A stretch of 64,000 nucleotides of DNA. It comes from Rhodospirillaceae bacterium (GTDB lineage Bacteria; Pseudomonadota; Alphaproteobacteria; Rhodospirillales; Casp-alpha2). Positions 43,210 through 51,484 of this stretch are shown here, piece after piece. The notes under the pieces are model-generated. The model did no database searches. It worked only from the letters and a program-made list of their open reading frames with translations, and was not told the origin of the DNA. How positions within the stretch are numbered: the first letter of the stretch is position 1; each line of letters starts with the position of its first letter. The position numbers and the translations under genes are program-made. Location of the stretch: assembly GCA_016845145.1 (NCBI GenBank), contig JAERTE010000020.1, forward strand, positions 124,001-188,000, given 5' to 3'.

Positions 43210-44298
43210 TCAGCCTCCGGCCCGTCCGGCCAGGACGCCGGATCGGGTAAAGATCAGCACCTCTACTTTCGTGCCGCCGGCGAGCGTCGCCAGCGCCGCG
43301 CTACGCGCTCGACCTGCCACGGCATCTGCCAGTGGCACGCCGTTCTCAACGGCCATCTCCAGGGCTTGCATGGCGGTGTTGGCGGCAGCGATGCCTCCAG
43401 CTGTATCTTCATCGGCGCCGGCACGCTGCGCGGTTTCGGCGAGATCGCGCATATCAACGCTCGAGCGGCTCGAGTGCAGATCCATGTGGCCTTGCGCCAG
43501 CTTACTCAACTTGCCGAAGCCACCGGCCAGCGTCAGGTGCGGAACGGGATGGGCGCGCAGGTACTTCAGTAACCCGCCGGCGAAATCCCCCATGTCGATC
43601 AACGCTGTTTCCGGTAGGCCAAGCATCTGTTTGACGGCAGCTTCAGACGTAGACCCGGTGGCTGCGGCAATGTGTATTACGCCGGTCGCCCTAGCGACAT
43701 CAATGCCGCGATGTATCGAATGTATCCAAGACGCACAGGAATAGGGTACGACGATCCCGGTGGTGCCAAGAACCGATAGGCCGCCCTCAATTCCGAGCCG
43801 ACCGTTCATTGTCTTTAGCGCAAGCTGTTCACCACCCGGGATCGAAACGGTAATGTTGAAATCGAGCGGCACGTCGTACTTTTCTGCCATTGTCGCTAGA
43901 TTGTCGGCTAGAATCCGGCGCGGGCCCGGATTGATTGCGGGCTCCCCCACATCAAGCGGCAGCCCCGGCAAGGTGACCGTGCCGACACCTTCGCCGGCTT
44001 TGAATTGCAGCCCTTCACCCGGCATGCCGCGTTCAATACGAGTGATGATCTCCGCGCCGTGGGTGATATCGGGATCATCGCCCGCATCCTTGATGACGCT
44101 CGCTTGCGCCCAACCCTCGCCCTTGGCGTGCCCCGCCAAATCGAATTCCGGCGTTTGGCCCCCGGGCAACCGGATCGTCACCGGGTCGGGAAATGCCGCA
44201 ACATGCAAGGCCTCGAACGCGGCAACAGCCGCCGCCGTGGCGCAAGCGCCGGTGGTCCAGCCTTTTCTGAGTGTTCCCTCTGGTTTACGCGCGTTCAT
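43210..44298 (-). CDS. cbiD: Cobalt-precorrin-5B C1-methyltransferase CbiD
   Basis: The ATG at 44296-44298 gives 362 residues, the usual length; the longer reading has no family similarity upstream. Signature stretches: LRKGWTTGACATAAAVAAFE, VIKDAGDDPDITHGAEI, PAINPGPRRILADN, LSVLGTTGIVVPYSCASWI and ALIDMGDFAGGLLKYL. CbiD methylates C-1 in the oxygen-independent pathway and replaces the CobF function of the aerobic route. It is transcribed with cobK and is divergent from the SCO gene 46 bases away. Confidence 0.95.
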   Translation of the reverse strand: MNARKPEGTLRKGWTTGACATAAAVAAFEALHVAAFPDPVTIRLPGGQTPEFDLAGHAKGEGWAQASVIKDAGDDPDITHGAEIITRIERGMPGEGLQFKAGEGVGTVTLPGLPLDVGEPAINPGPRRILADNLATMAEKYDVPLDFNITVSIPGGEQLALKTMNGRLGIEGGLSVLGTTGIVVPYSCASWIHSIHRGIDVARATGVIHIAAATGSTSEAAVKQMLGLPETALIDMGDFAGGLLKYLRAHPVPHLTLAGGFGKLSKLAQGHMDLHSSRSSVDMRDLAETAQRAGADEDTAGGIAAANTAMQALEMAVENGVPLADAVAGRARSAALATLAGGTKVEVLIFTRSGVLAGRAGG

Positions 44299-44344
44299 GA
44301 GGGTAATGTAGCCTTCTGCCGAGACAAAAACGAGGGCCGGAAAC

Positions 44345-45079
44345 ATGGCCGAGTCGGAACCTGAGAAAAAACCTGCTACAGAAGATACCGAACCGAAACC
44401 TGAGGCGGAATCCGCACCGGAATCGGCCAAGGGCTCGCCACTGAGCGGCACGCGCGGCTGGTTGCTGCTGGCGGCCGTAGTGGTCGGCGCCGGGCTGCTT
44501 GTGTTTGCCAGCGGTAAACACCTGCAAGACATCGGCAAGGTCGGCGAGAACCTTGTTAAGGCAACCAAATCCACCGGCAAAGCGACAATCGGCGGACCTT
44601 TCGAACTGACCGACCACAACGGCAAAACGGTTACCGACAAAACCTTTGCCGGCAAATACACCCTGGTTTACTTCGGCTACACCTATTGCCCGGACGTCTG
44701 TCCCACCGGGTTGACGGAGATGTCCAATACCCTGGACATATTGGGCCCGGACGCGGAAAAAATCGTGCCGATCTTCATTTCGGTCGATCCCGCCCGCGAC
44801 ACGCCTGAGCAATTGCGTGAATATGCGTCCTACTTCCATCCCAGGCTGGTGGGCATGTCCGGCACGCCTGAGCAAGTTGCCGCCGTGGCCAAGGCGTACC
44901 GCGTTTATTTCGCCAAGGTAGAAAGCAAGGACCCGGACGCTGACCCCGATGATTACAGTGTCGACCATAGCGCCGTGACCTATCTGATGGACCCGGACGG
45001 TGAGTTCGCTCAGCACTTCAGCCATGGCACCGATGCTGAAACCATGGCCAAGCGGATCAAAGAGATTCTGAACCCTTGA
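44345..45079 (+). CDS. SCO1/SenC-family copper chaperone-like protein
   Basis: This 244-residue protein has a polar N-terminus, one membrane helix (GWLLLAAVVVGAGLLVFASG, about 38-57) and a periplasmic thioredoxin-like domain with the copper motif CPDVCP and the distal His in VDHSAVTYLMDPDG. SCO proteins deliver copper to cytochrome oxidase CuA or act as thiol reductases. It has an acidic Glu/Pro-rich N-terminal extension. The gene overlaps cobB by four bases and is divergent from cbiD, an odd place since no oxidase genes are near. Confidence 0.92.
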   Translation: MAESEPEKKPATEDTEPKPEAESAPESAKGSPLSGTRGWLLLAAVVVGAGLLVFASGKHLQDIGKVGENLVKATKSTGKATIGGPFELTDHNGKTVTDKTFAGKYTLVYFGYTYCPDVCPTGLTEMSNTLDILGPDAEKIVPIFISVDPARDTPEQLREYASYFHPRLVGMSGTPEQVAAVAKAYRVYFAKVESKDPDADPDDYSVDHSAVTYLMDPDGEFAQHFSHGTDAETMAKRIKEILNP

Positions 45080-46398
45080 ACGGCGTAATTATTGCGGCAC
45101 CCGCATCCGGGAGCGGCAAGACTCTGGTGACGCTTGGCCTGCTGCGCCATCTCGCCGGAACCGGCAACGACGTCGTTTCCGCCAAGATCGGCCCCGATTA
45201 CATCGATCCCGCTTTCCATGCCGCTGCCAGCGGCCGGCCATGCCGCAATCTTGATGCCTGGGCCATGCGACCAGAAACCCTGAGCAACCAGTTGACCGCC
45301 GTGTCCACGCCGGACAGCCTCGTCGTTTGCGAAGGTGTCATGGGACTATTCGATGGGGCTCGTGTTCCCCCAGGTGCGCTTTCTGGCTCTACCGCCGACG
45401 TGGCGCGATTGAGCGGCTGGCCGGTAGTGCTGGTTGTCGACGCGCGCGCCCAAGCCGCTTCGGCGGCAGCAGTGGTGCGCGGATTTGCGACCCACCAGGC
45501 CGAACTTACCATTGCCGGCGTCATCTTCAACCGAGTTGGTGGCGAAGCGCATGCAGCCATTTTGCGGCAAGCCTGTAGCGATTCGCTTCCCGACATTCCG
45601 GTCTTGGGTTGCCTGCCGCGCGGCGCGGAAATGCAATTGCCGTCGCGTCACTTGGGGCTGGTACAGGCGCTCGAACACCCGGACTTGGAAACCTTTATCG
45701 ATGGCGCCGCTGCCTTGGTCGGTGAGCACATCGACATTCCGCAGCTGCGCGGTCTCATGCGCGCCGGCAAAACGGCGATCCCAACGCCGGGCCAGCCCGC
45801 CTTACCTGTTTTGGGTCAGCGCATTGCCGTTGCGCGCGATGCTGCATTTGCTTTCTCCTACCCGCATGTCCTTGATGGTTGGCGCGAGGCCGGCTGCGAG
45901 ATCGATTTCTTTTCGCCGCTCGCAAACGAGGCGCCGAACCCGGCGAGTGACGCAGTCTACCTGCCCGGCGGATATCCGGAACTGCACGCCGCGCAACTGG
46001 CCGCCAACGCCATGTTTCTTAAGGGCCTCGGCAGTGCCGCCGAAAATGGGGCGGCGGTATTCGGAGAGTGCGGCGGCTACATGGTGCTGGGCCGGAGCCT
46101 GACCGACGGTTCCGGAGACGCCCATGCCATGGCCGGCTTGCTGCCGGTGGAAACCTCATTCGCGGCGCCCGGCTTGACCTTGGGCTACCGGCAAGCCGCT
46201 TGCGTGTCGGATGGGCTGCTTGGCGCCAAAGGTATGGCTTTTAGGGGCCACGAATTTCATTACGCCAAAGTGGTGAGTGAGGCTGACGCCGAACCCCTGT
46301 TTACGAGTACCGATGCAGCTGACAATGCGCTTGGCCATGCCGGCCAGCGTATCGGCAAAGTGGCCGGCTCTTTCATCCACCTTGTCGACCGAACTTAA
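45076..46398 (+). CDS. cobB: Cobyrinate a,c-diamide synthase CobB/CbiA
   Basis: The TTG at 45076, overlapping the SCO stop, gives 440 residues. The first domain has the ATP motif IIAAPASGSGKTLVTLGLLR and KIGPDYIDPAFHAAASG; the second is a class I glutamine amidotransferase with PGGYPELHAAQLAAN, the nucleophile Cys in FGECGGYMVLGRS and the His in FRGHEFHYAKV. It amidates the a and c carboxylates of cobyrinate using glutamine. Start choice is the main uncertainty; the family always begins near this residue. Confidence 0.95.
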   Translation: MNGVIIAAPASGSGKTLVTLGLLRHLAGTGNDVVSAKIGPDYIDPAFHAAASGRPCRNLDAWAMRPETLSNQLTAVSTPDSLVVCEGVMGLFDGARVPPGALSGSTADVARLSGWPVVLVVDARAQAASAAAVVRGFATHQAELTIAGVIFNRVGGEAHAAILRQACSDSLPDIPVLGCLPRGAEMQLPSRHLGLVQALEHPDLETFIDGAAALVGEHIDIPQLRGLMRAGKTAIPTPGQPALPVLGQRIAVARDAAFAFSYPHVLDGWREAGCEIDFFSPLANEAPNPASDAVYLPGGYPELHAAQLAANAMFLKGLGSAAENGAAVFGECGGYMVLGRSLTDGSGDAHAMAGLLPVETSFAAPGLTLGYRQAACVSDGLLGAKGMAFRGHEFHYAKVVSEADAEPLFTSTDAADNALGHAGQRIGKVAGSFIHLVDRT

Positions 46399-46410
46399 AA
46401 CCTGTATCTC

Positions 46411-46439
46411 CGGGGATTGCCTCGGGGATTGCCTCGGGG
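46411..46439. repeat. 12-base tandem repeat upstream of ycgN
   Basis: CGGGGATTGCCT occurs twice in tandem (46411-46422 and 46423-46434) and then begins a third time with CGGGG. It lies in the short gap between cobB and the next gene. Confidence 0.7.
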
Positions 46440-46464
46440 CCGGGGACGCGCTACCTCTAGGCTG

Positions 46465-46929
46465 ATGTTTGGATTTGCCCGCAAACCGAAACCTGAAACG
46501 ATCCCTTTCTGGAAACAGAAGACCTTGGCCGAAATGACGAAGGCCGAGTGGGAATCGCTGTGCGACGGCTGCGGACGCTGTTGCCTGAACAAACTGGAAG
46601 ATGCCGACACCGGCAACATTTACCACACCGACGTCGTCTGCCGGCTGTTGGATATGGAAAGCTGCCGTTGCGTCAGCTATGACGAGCGCAAACGCTTCGT
46701 GCCTGAATGCCAGATTTTGACGCCGCAAAATTTGGGCCGCTACAGCTGGCTGCCGTCAACCTGCGCCTACCGGCTGATATCCGAAGGTGACGATTTGCGC
46801 TGGTGGCACCCGCTGGTGTCGGGCGACCCGGAGACCGTGCACGAAGCCGGCATTTCCGTGCGTGGCCGGGTGGTGTCGGAACGAGATACGGACGACTTGG
46901 AAAACCGCGTGGTCAGTTGGCCAGAGTAA
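46465..46929 (+). CDS. YcgN/UPF0260-family cysteine cluster protein
   Basis: The ATG at 46465 gives 154 residues, the family's length; the upstream in-frame part is just the tandem repeat region. Conserved features are [20 protein letters not shown], the cluster [41 protein letters not shown] and [11 protein letters not shown]. The cysteine layout suggests a zinc or iron-sulfur site. The exact function is unknown, though the family is widespread in Gram-negative bacteria. Confidence 0.93.
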   Translation: MFGFARKPKPETIPFWKQKTLAEMTKAEWESLCDGCGRCCLNKLEDADTGNIYHTDVVCRLLDMESCRCVSYDERKRFVPECQILTPQNLGRYSWLPSTCAYRLISEGDDLRWWHPLVSGDPETVHEAGISVRGRVVSERDTDDLENRVVSWPE

Positions 46930-46949
46930 ACGAATTAGGGAGATTAACC

Positions 46950-47873
46950 GTGAGCTTTAAAGACAACCGTTTCACCGGCGTGCTGCCCGCCGCCCTGACC
47001 CCCCTCAAGGACGACTTGACGCCCGATGACGCGCTGATGGCGAAGCACTGCCATTGGCTGCTCAACAACGGCAGTTCCGGCTTGGCCGTCCTGGGCACCA
47101 CCGGCGAAGCCAATTCGTTCTCGCTGAAGGAACGCATCCGTATCATCGAAAGCCTTGTCGAGGCCGGCATCCCGGGCGAGAAACTGCTGCCCGGTACCGG
47201 TAGCTGTTCGCTGACCGATGCGGTGACCTTGACCCGCGTCGCCGTCAATGCAGGCGCCGGCGGCGTTTTGATGCTGCCGCCGTTCTACTACAAAAACCCC
47301 AGTGACGAGGGACTGTATGCGTTTTTCTCGGAAGTGATCCAGCGTGTCGCCGACCCGCGCTTGCAGATCTACCTCTATCATTTCCCGCAAATGTCAGCGA
47401 CGCCGATCACCTATAACCTGATCGAGATGCTGTTGAAGGACTATCCAGATTCCATCGCCGGCATGAAAGATTCGTCGGGCGAGTTTGAAAACATGAGCGG
47501 CGCGGCGGAAAAGTTCCCGGGCTTCCACGTCCTGAGCGGTGCCGATGATCTGTTGCTGCCGTTGCTGGAGAAAGGCGGCGCCGGGGCGATCACGGCCTGC
47601 GCCAATGTCTGCTCAAGCCCGCTGGCCGCTGTGCATGACGGCTTCCGCGCCGGCACCGACGTCAGCGCCTTGCACGCGCAAGTCACCGCGGTGCGCCACA
47701 CCATCGCAGGCTTCCCGCTGCAATCGGCCTTGAAAGCCCTGATGGCGCGCCACACAGGCAACGATTCCTGGCTTCGGTTACGGCCGCCCCTGACCTTGCT
47801 GACGGAAGAGAAAACGGCGGAACTGTTCAACGCCTTCGATGCCATCGGTCACGAACTGCCCGCCGCTGCGTGA
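46950..47873 (+). CDS. Dihydrodipicolinate synthase-family aldolase/lyase
   Basis: The GTG at 46950, with AGGGAGA eight bases ahead, gives 307 residues; the longer reading overlaps ycgN. The TIM-barrel class I aldolase carries the Schiff-base Lys in IAGMKDSSGEFE, the Tyr in IYLYHFPQMS, and GTTGEANSFSLKER for the substrate carboxylate. True DapA usually has GTTGES; the GEAN variant here and the lack of lysine genes nearby suggest a paralogue acting on another 2-oxo acid. A ten-base direct repeat (CTGCGTGAGA) spans its stop codon. Confidence 0.88.
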   Translation: MSFKDNRFTGVLPAALTPLKDDLTPDDALMAKHCHWLLNNGSSGLAVLGTTGEANSFSLKERIRIIESLVEAGIPGEKLLPGTGSCSLTDAVTLTRVAVNAGAGGVLMLPPFYYKNPSDEGLYAFFSEVIQRVADPRLQIYLYHFPQMSATPITYNLIEMLLKDYPDSIAGMKDSSGEFENMSGAAEKFPGFHVLSGADDLLLPLLEKGGAGAITACANVCSSPLAAVHDGFRAGTDVSALHAQVTAVRHTIAGFPLQSALKALMARHTGNDSWLRLRPPLTLLTEEKTAELFNAFDAIGHELPAAA

Positions 47874-47889
47874 GACAGGGCTGCGTGAG

Positions 47890-48618
47890 ATGTGGCGCGT
47901 GAAGCGGAACCCGCTTCAAGAACATATCCTCGATATCGGCGGGCGGCGCGTGCCATTGCGCCTGCGCCGCAACGCCAAGGCCCGTCGGCTGATCCTGCGC
48001 ACGGAAACCCGTCGCCCCGACGGCACGCCGGGCGTGGTGATCACTTTGCCCAACGGCGTGCATGAAACCGAAGCTCTATCCTGGGCAACAACCCAATCGG
48101 CATGGATTGAACGGCATCTGGGCAAACTGCCCGACCAGGTGCCGCTGGTTGACGGCGCGGTCATTCCCTACCGAGGTGAAGACCACGTCATCCGCCATCA
48201 GCCGACGGCGCGGCGCGGTGTGTGGAACGCCGACGGCATCATTTACGTCAGCGGCCGCGAAGAGCACCTGTCTAGACGCGTCGGCGACTGGCTGAAGAAG
48301 CAAGCCCGCGCTGCGCTTTGCGAAAGGGTCGCTGACAAGGCCGGACAATTGCAAGCGGACTACGGCCGCATAGCCATCCGCGACACCAAGAGCCGCTGGG
48401 GCTCGTGTGCCGCAGGCGGCAACTTGAACTTCTCGTGGCGTCTGATTTTAGCGCCGGATTTTGTTTTCGATTACGTGGTTGCACATGAAGTGGCGCACTT
48501 GAGGGAACACAACCACGGTCCCGGGTTTTGGCGCTTGGTCAATGAGATGACGGATGAGACCGAACGCGCCCGCGCCTGGCTCAATAGTTTCGGCGCGGGT
48601 CTGCATCGCTATGGTTAA
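47890..48618 (+). CDS. YgjP/SprT-like zinc metallopeptidase (DUF45)
   Basis: The ATG at 47890 gives 242 residues; the longer frame from 47839 overlaps the preceding gene. C-terminal motifs are KSRWGSCAAGGNLNFSWRLI, FDYVVAHEVAHLREHNHGP (the HExxH zinc site, with the third His in EHNHGPGFW), as in the WLM/YgjP family. The N-terminal half is a beta-rich region. The physiological substrate is unknown. This is the last ordinary gene before the accessory region. Confidence 0.9.
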   Translation: MWRVKRNPLQEHILDIGGRRVPLRLRRNAKARRLILRTETRRPDGTPGVVITLPNGVHETEALSWATTQSAWIERHLGKLPDQVPLVDGAVIPYRGEDHVIRHQPTARRGVWNADGIIYVSGREEHLSRRVGDWLKKQARAALCERVADKAGQLQADYGRIAIRDTKSRWGSCAAGGNLNFSWRLILAPDFVFDYVVAHEVAHLREHNHGPGFWRLVNEMTDETERARAWLNSFGAGLHRYG

Positions 48619-49126
48619 ACCCCTGGTTTCGACCATTTGACCGATAGTTTGGTGGTTGGAAGTTGTTGATTTTAATGAGTATTTATACAAGTTGACGGAC
48701 CGAACCCTATTTTTTACCCGTACTTTTCGAGGCAATCTCCGGCGCCACAAAATGCACTAGGCCCACTCAGACGCTTGGTCCTTCCGGCAGATGCCGGCAA
48801 AGTACGCCCGGTCGAAGACTTTCAGAATTGGGCACATACCTCGCAGTTACTATTCACCATGTCCAATAGCGTGCCTTCACCGAGATAAACGGTGATGCAG
48901 ATTTCATGATAGTCTGTAATTTCGGTCCGAACTGCCAATCGTTCGTGTAGCGCTAGGCGCGAGCTTGCCGATGCCTGACCATATATGAACTATTTTGTAC
49001 ACCCTGAACTAATATTTATTTATTAACATCTTGTTATACTTGATAAGTTTTATTTTGGTATGGACAATAAATTGACATTTTTGTGCAGACTGTACATATT
49101 AACTTAAGTCAGGAGGAACCGAAATC
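48619..49126. other. Gene-free AT-rich spacer before the accessory module
   Basis: These 508 bases hold no reading frame with family similarity. A short hairpin CCGGCA-ga-TGCCGG lies at 48784-48797. The last 130 bases are strikingly AT-rich and include a promoter (see 49072-49100). Nothing else was recognised. Confidence 0.6.
49072..49100 (+). promoter_or_regulatory. Good sigma-70-like promoter driving the HTH-GNAT-membrane gene module
   Basis: A perfect -35 box TTGACA (49072-49077) is followed by 17 bases and a -10 like CATATT (49095-49100). The ribosome site AGGAGGA (49111-49117) and the ATG at 49127 follow. TTGACA and AGGAGGA are both stronger than the start signals of most other genes in the window. 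Confidence 0.65.
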
Positions 49127-49552
49127 ATGGCTGAAGACTATATGGTTCAAGAGCCTACTGCGGCGCTTCTAGAGACTGAATATGATCCCCAACAGATACG
49201 CCGCGCATTGAACTTGACCTTGGATCGGTTGAGCGCAGACAAGGATTCTGCGCATGCCTATCTCACAAGCTTTCCTGAAAACGCGGAAGCCGAACAATTC
49301 ACAGCTATTTTCCGGTTCGCTCGCGACTATTGCCGCCGGCTGCTCAACATGGACGATACGCAAATCGCGGACGCGCTCAAGGTAAGTCGTCCGACGATCA
49401 GCCGATGGGCCAACGGGAAATCGTTTCCGCACGGCCTGATGCGGAAGCTCGTGATCGATAAGATGGCCGAGTTGATTGCCGGAGACGGAAGCCGGAGCAA
49501 GAAGCGATACTGGGGGCGTCCAAGATCAGATAGGCCAAAGCGACGCGTCTAG
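49127..49552 (+). CDS. HTH-domain protein, first gene of the accessory module
   Basis: The 141-residue protein has a helical N-terminal half and an XRE-like helix-turn-helix at about residues 78-105 (MDDTQIADALKVSRPTISRW, then ANGKSFPHG). It ends with a strongly basic tail (KKRYWGRPRSDRPKRRV). This fits a small DNA-binding repressor or antitoxin. A strong ribosome site and promoter precede it, and the GNAT-like gene begins 61 bases after its stop. No exact family recognised. Confidence 0.8.
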   Translation: MAEDYMVQEPTAALLETEYDPQQIRRALNLTLDRLSADKDSAHAYLTSFPENAEAEQFTAIFRFARDYCRRLLNMDDTQIADALKVSRPTISRWANGKSFPHGLMRKLVIDKMAELIAGDGSRSKKRYWGRPRSDRPKRRV

Positions 49553-49613
49553 CGCTTTAATAAGCTGAAAATATCTTGATGCTATTTATACGCGCGTATG
49601 ATTTAATCCGTGC

Positions 49614-50264
49614 ATGCTGGTTTTCGGCCAAATACCCTCGGCGATCGAGCGCGAAGCCTACCAATGGTACCGCGGTTTCAGCCTATGCGAACAGAATGTT
49701 GCCTCCCGCCAATGGAATCTCTATCAGAAAGTCCTCGAAGACGGCTGGGGCTGGTGCGCGACGACGGAGGACGAAGACGATTTCGTCGCCTTGGGGTACC
49801 TGAAACCGGACGAGTTCGACCCGGCGTCGTGGGAGCTTGGCGGCCTGATGCTGGCCCGCACACACCGCAACCGGGGCGTCGGCATATGCCTAGCGCGTCT
49901 CATGGTCGCGTCGTTCCTTGTTTCCGAAAGCGACCCGAGCGAAAAGCCGATTAATATTCACGCCTTCGTCCTAGAGGACAACACCAAGGCGCAGAACTTC
50001 ATGGTCAATAGCCTGGGGTTTAAGGAGACTTACAAGTTCAGTGTCGACAAAAAGGACGCTCCAGAGAACTTGCCGTCAAAGAACGGAAAGGTGGAGGGTC
50101 GACGCTATGATATCGTGTTTCCCGACACACCAACGCATATTGCGGACTGGCTTCAGCAGTTTAAATTCATTGTCGGCAAATCGCCCAACATGGAGGACGT
50201 CATGCTCGACGACTATGACCAACGGGATATCGACACCTGGATACAGATGTTGAGGGCGATGTGA
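49614..50264 (+). CDS. GNAT-like acetyltransferase, second gene of the module
   Basis: This 216-residue protein contains a GNAT motif A (WELGGLMLARTHRNRGVGIC, with RNRGVG as the acetyl-CoA pyrophosphate loop) followed by LARLMVASFLV and a late motif DNTKAQNFMVNSLGFKETYKF. A 60-residue tail after the GNAT fold (YDIVFPDTPTHIADWLQQF...) is not typical. The start ATG lacks a clear ribosome site, so translation may depend on the upstream gene. Together with the HTH gene it resembles GNAT toxin-antitoxin pairs in layout, but the antitoxin type differs from TacA. Substrate unknown. Confidence 0.75.
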   Translation: MLVFGQIPSAIEREAYQWYRGFSLCEQNVASRQWNLYQKVLEDGWGWCATTEDEDDFVALGYLKPDEFDPASWELGGLMLARTHRNRGVGICLARLMVASFLVSESDPSEKPINIHAFVLEDNTKAQNFMVNSLGFKETYKFSVDKKDAPENLPSKNGKVEGRRYDIVFPDTPTHIADWLQQFKFIVGKSPNMEDVMLDDYDQRDIDTWIQMLRAM

Positions 50265-50312
50265 GATGGGGAAAAACCACTTGCAACCGTCACCTTGACG
50301 AGGAAACAACCA

Positions 50313-50885
50313 ATGGATCTTAAGAAAGCACTCGTGCTGGATCTGATTTATCCAGCCGTCCTCGGCACTATGATCGTGTTAATTTTTCTCACGCTCACTG
50401 AATCCTTCTTCGTACGGATCGTGGAGCCACCGATTATAATCGCGATTATTGTTGCCATCTATTACTGCATGGGGTTTCTGCGCGCCAAAAGCATCGAGGA
50501 CGATTCATATGGCATTTCGAACGCGGGCTTCGATTTCGCGAACGCGATCGCGATATTTGGGGTTTATCATAACCTCGGGATCAATTCCGCGCCGGGCGGC
50601 CAAGCCTTGCCCAACCCGATGAATGAGCCGGTTCTGCCATTTTTCCTCACCTTCATCTTCATGGCGCCAATTATCCTGAGGCAGATAATCGATGGAGAAT
50701 TCGATCCATGGCATCGAAGAAATTTAATCTGCTATGCGTTTCTATTGGTGACCGCTTACGCCTACTGGTCTCCGTCACAGTTTTTAGGAGCTATGACCGC
50801 CAATTGGTTGGCAGGCCTCTATTCCGTGATATTTCTGCTCTATTTGATCGACTTATTTGTCAAAGGTCTCAATTCTGCGGATTGA
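50313..50885 (+). CDS. Five-helix membrane protein, third gene of the module
   Basis: Starting at ATG 50313 (AGGA 12 bases upstream; a TTG at 50295 is less likely), this gives 190 residues with about five transmembrane segments (near 8-34, 40-58, 111-130, 140-157 and 163-186). A polar loop (about 62-105) includes SIEDDSYGISNAGFDFAN. No family is recognised. It ends at 50885, where the remains of a TRAP transporter gene begin within a few bases, so it marks the right border of the accessory segment. Confidence 0.75.
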   Translation: MDLKKALVLDLIYPAVLGTMIVLIFLTLTESFFVRIVEPPIIIAIIVAIYYCMGFLRAKSIEDDSYGISNAGFDFANAIAIFGVYHNLGINSAPGGQALPNPMNEPVLPFFLTFIFMAPIILRQIIDGEFDPWHRRNLICYAFLLVTAYAYWSPSQFLGAMTANWLAGLYSVIFLLYLIDLFVKGLNSAD

Positions 50886-50886
50886 A

Positions 50887-51464
50887 GCCGGTCCCGGCGG
50901 CGAGCGGTTCGGATGGAGCGAGAGATTGGAATCACTGCGTCCGGCAGCGCCGCTCCTGGGTGTTGTATGTGTCGCCATCGGCGGCATGTACACCGGGGTT
51001 TCTACGCCTGTGGAAGCATCTTCCGTCGGCGCGTTTTTGATCTATATGGTGGCGCTCGCGCCCGGTTCGACCAATGCCGAAACCCTGCTCACCGTTATAC
51101 TGCAGACCATGAGTGCGACCACGACCGTATTCCTAATCATCATCGGGGCGTTCGTGTTCATCCCGTTCATGTCGGCGACCTGCTGATGCTGACCATTCCG
51201 GTGGTGATCCCGATTGCAATCGGCATGGATTGCAATCTCATCTGGTTCGGCATCATCGTGGTGATCGTGTTGGAGATGGGGATGATCTCACCACCCGTGG
51301 GCATCAATGTCTTCGTCGTGAAATCCATCGCACCGGATGTACCCATGGGTACGATCTTCCGCGGCATCTGGCCGTTCTGGTTTGCCATGGCGTTGATGAT
51401 CGTGCTGCTGGTGATCTTCCCGCAGATCGCACTCTATATCCCTGATAAACTTGTCGGCTTGTAG
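50887..51464 (+). pseudogene. TRAP transporter large permease (DctM) remnant
   Basis: Residues FGWSERLESLRPAAPLL, GGMYTGVSTPVEASSVGAFL and TTTVFLIIIGAFVFIPFMSA are in one frame and match the middle of DctM. That frame stops at 51186. The next piece, MLTIPVVIPIAIGMDCNLIW followed by EMGMISPPVGINVFVVKSIA and IFPQIALYIPDKLVGL, is in another frame and matches the C-terminus. About half the protein is missing at the N-terminus, and roughly 40 codons (including the GCFMDxxSM region) are deleted at the frame switch. The gene is dead. No other TRAP subunit is visible. Confidence 0.88.
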
Positions 51465-51484
51465 CTGGTAGAAGGACTGACATC

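Noticed and set aside
48448..48750. 100-residue minus frame overlapping the YgjP-type gene end
   Set aside because: No ribosome site or similarity, and it overlaps the conserved zinc site of the real gene.
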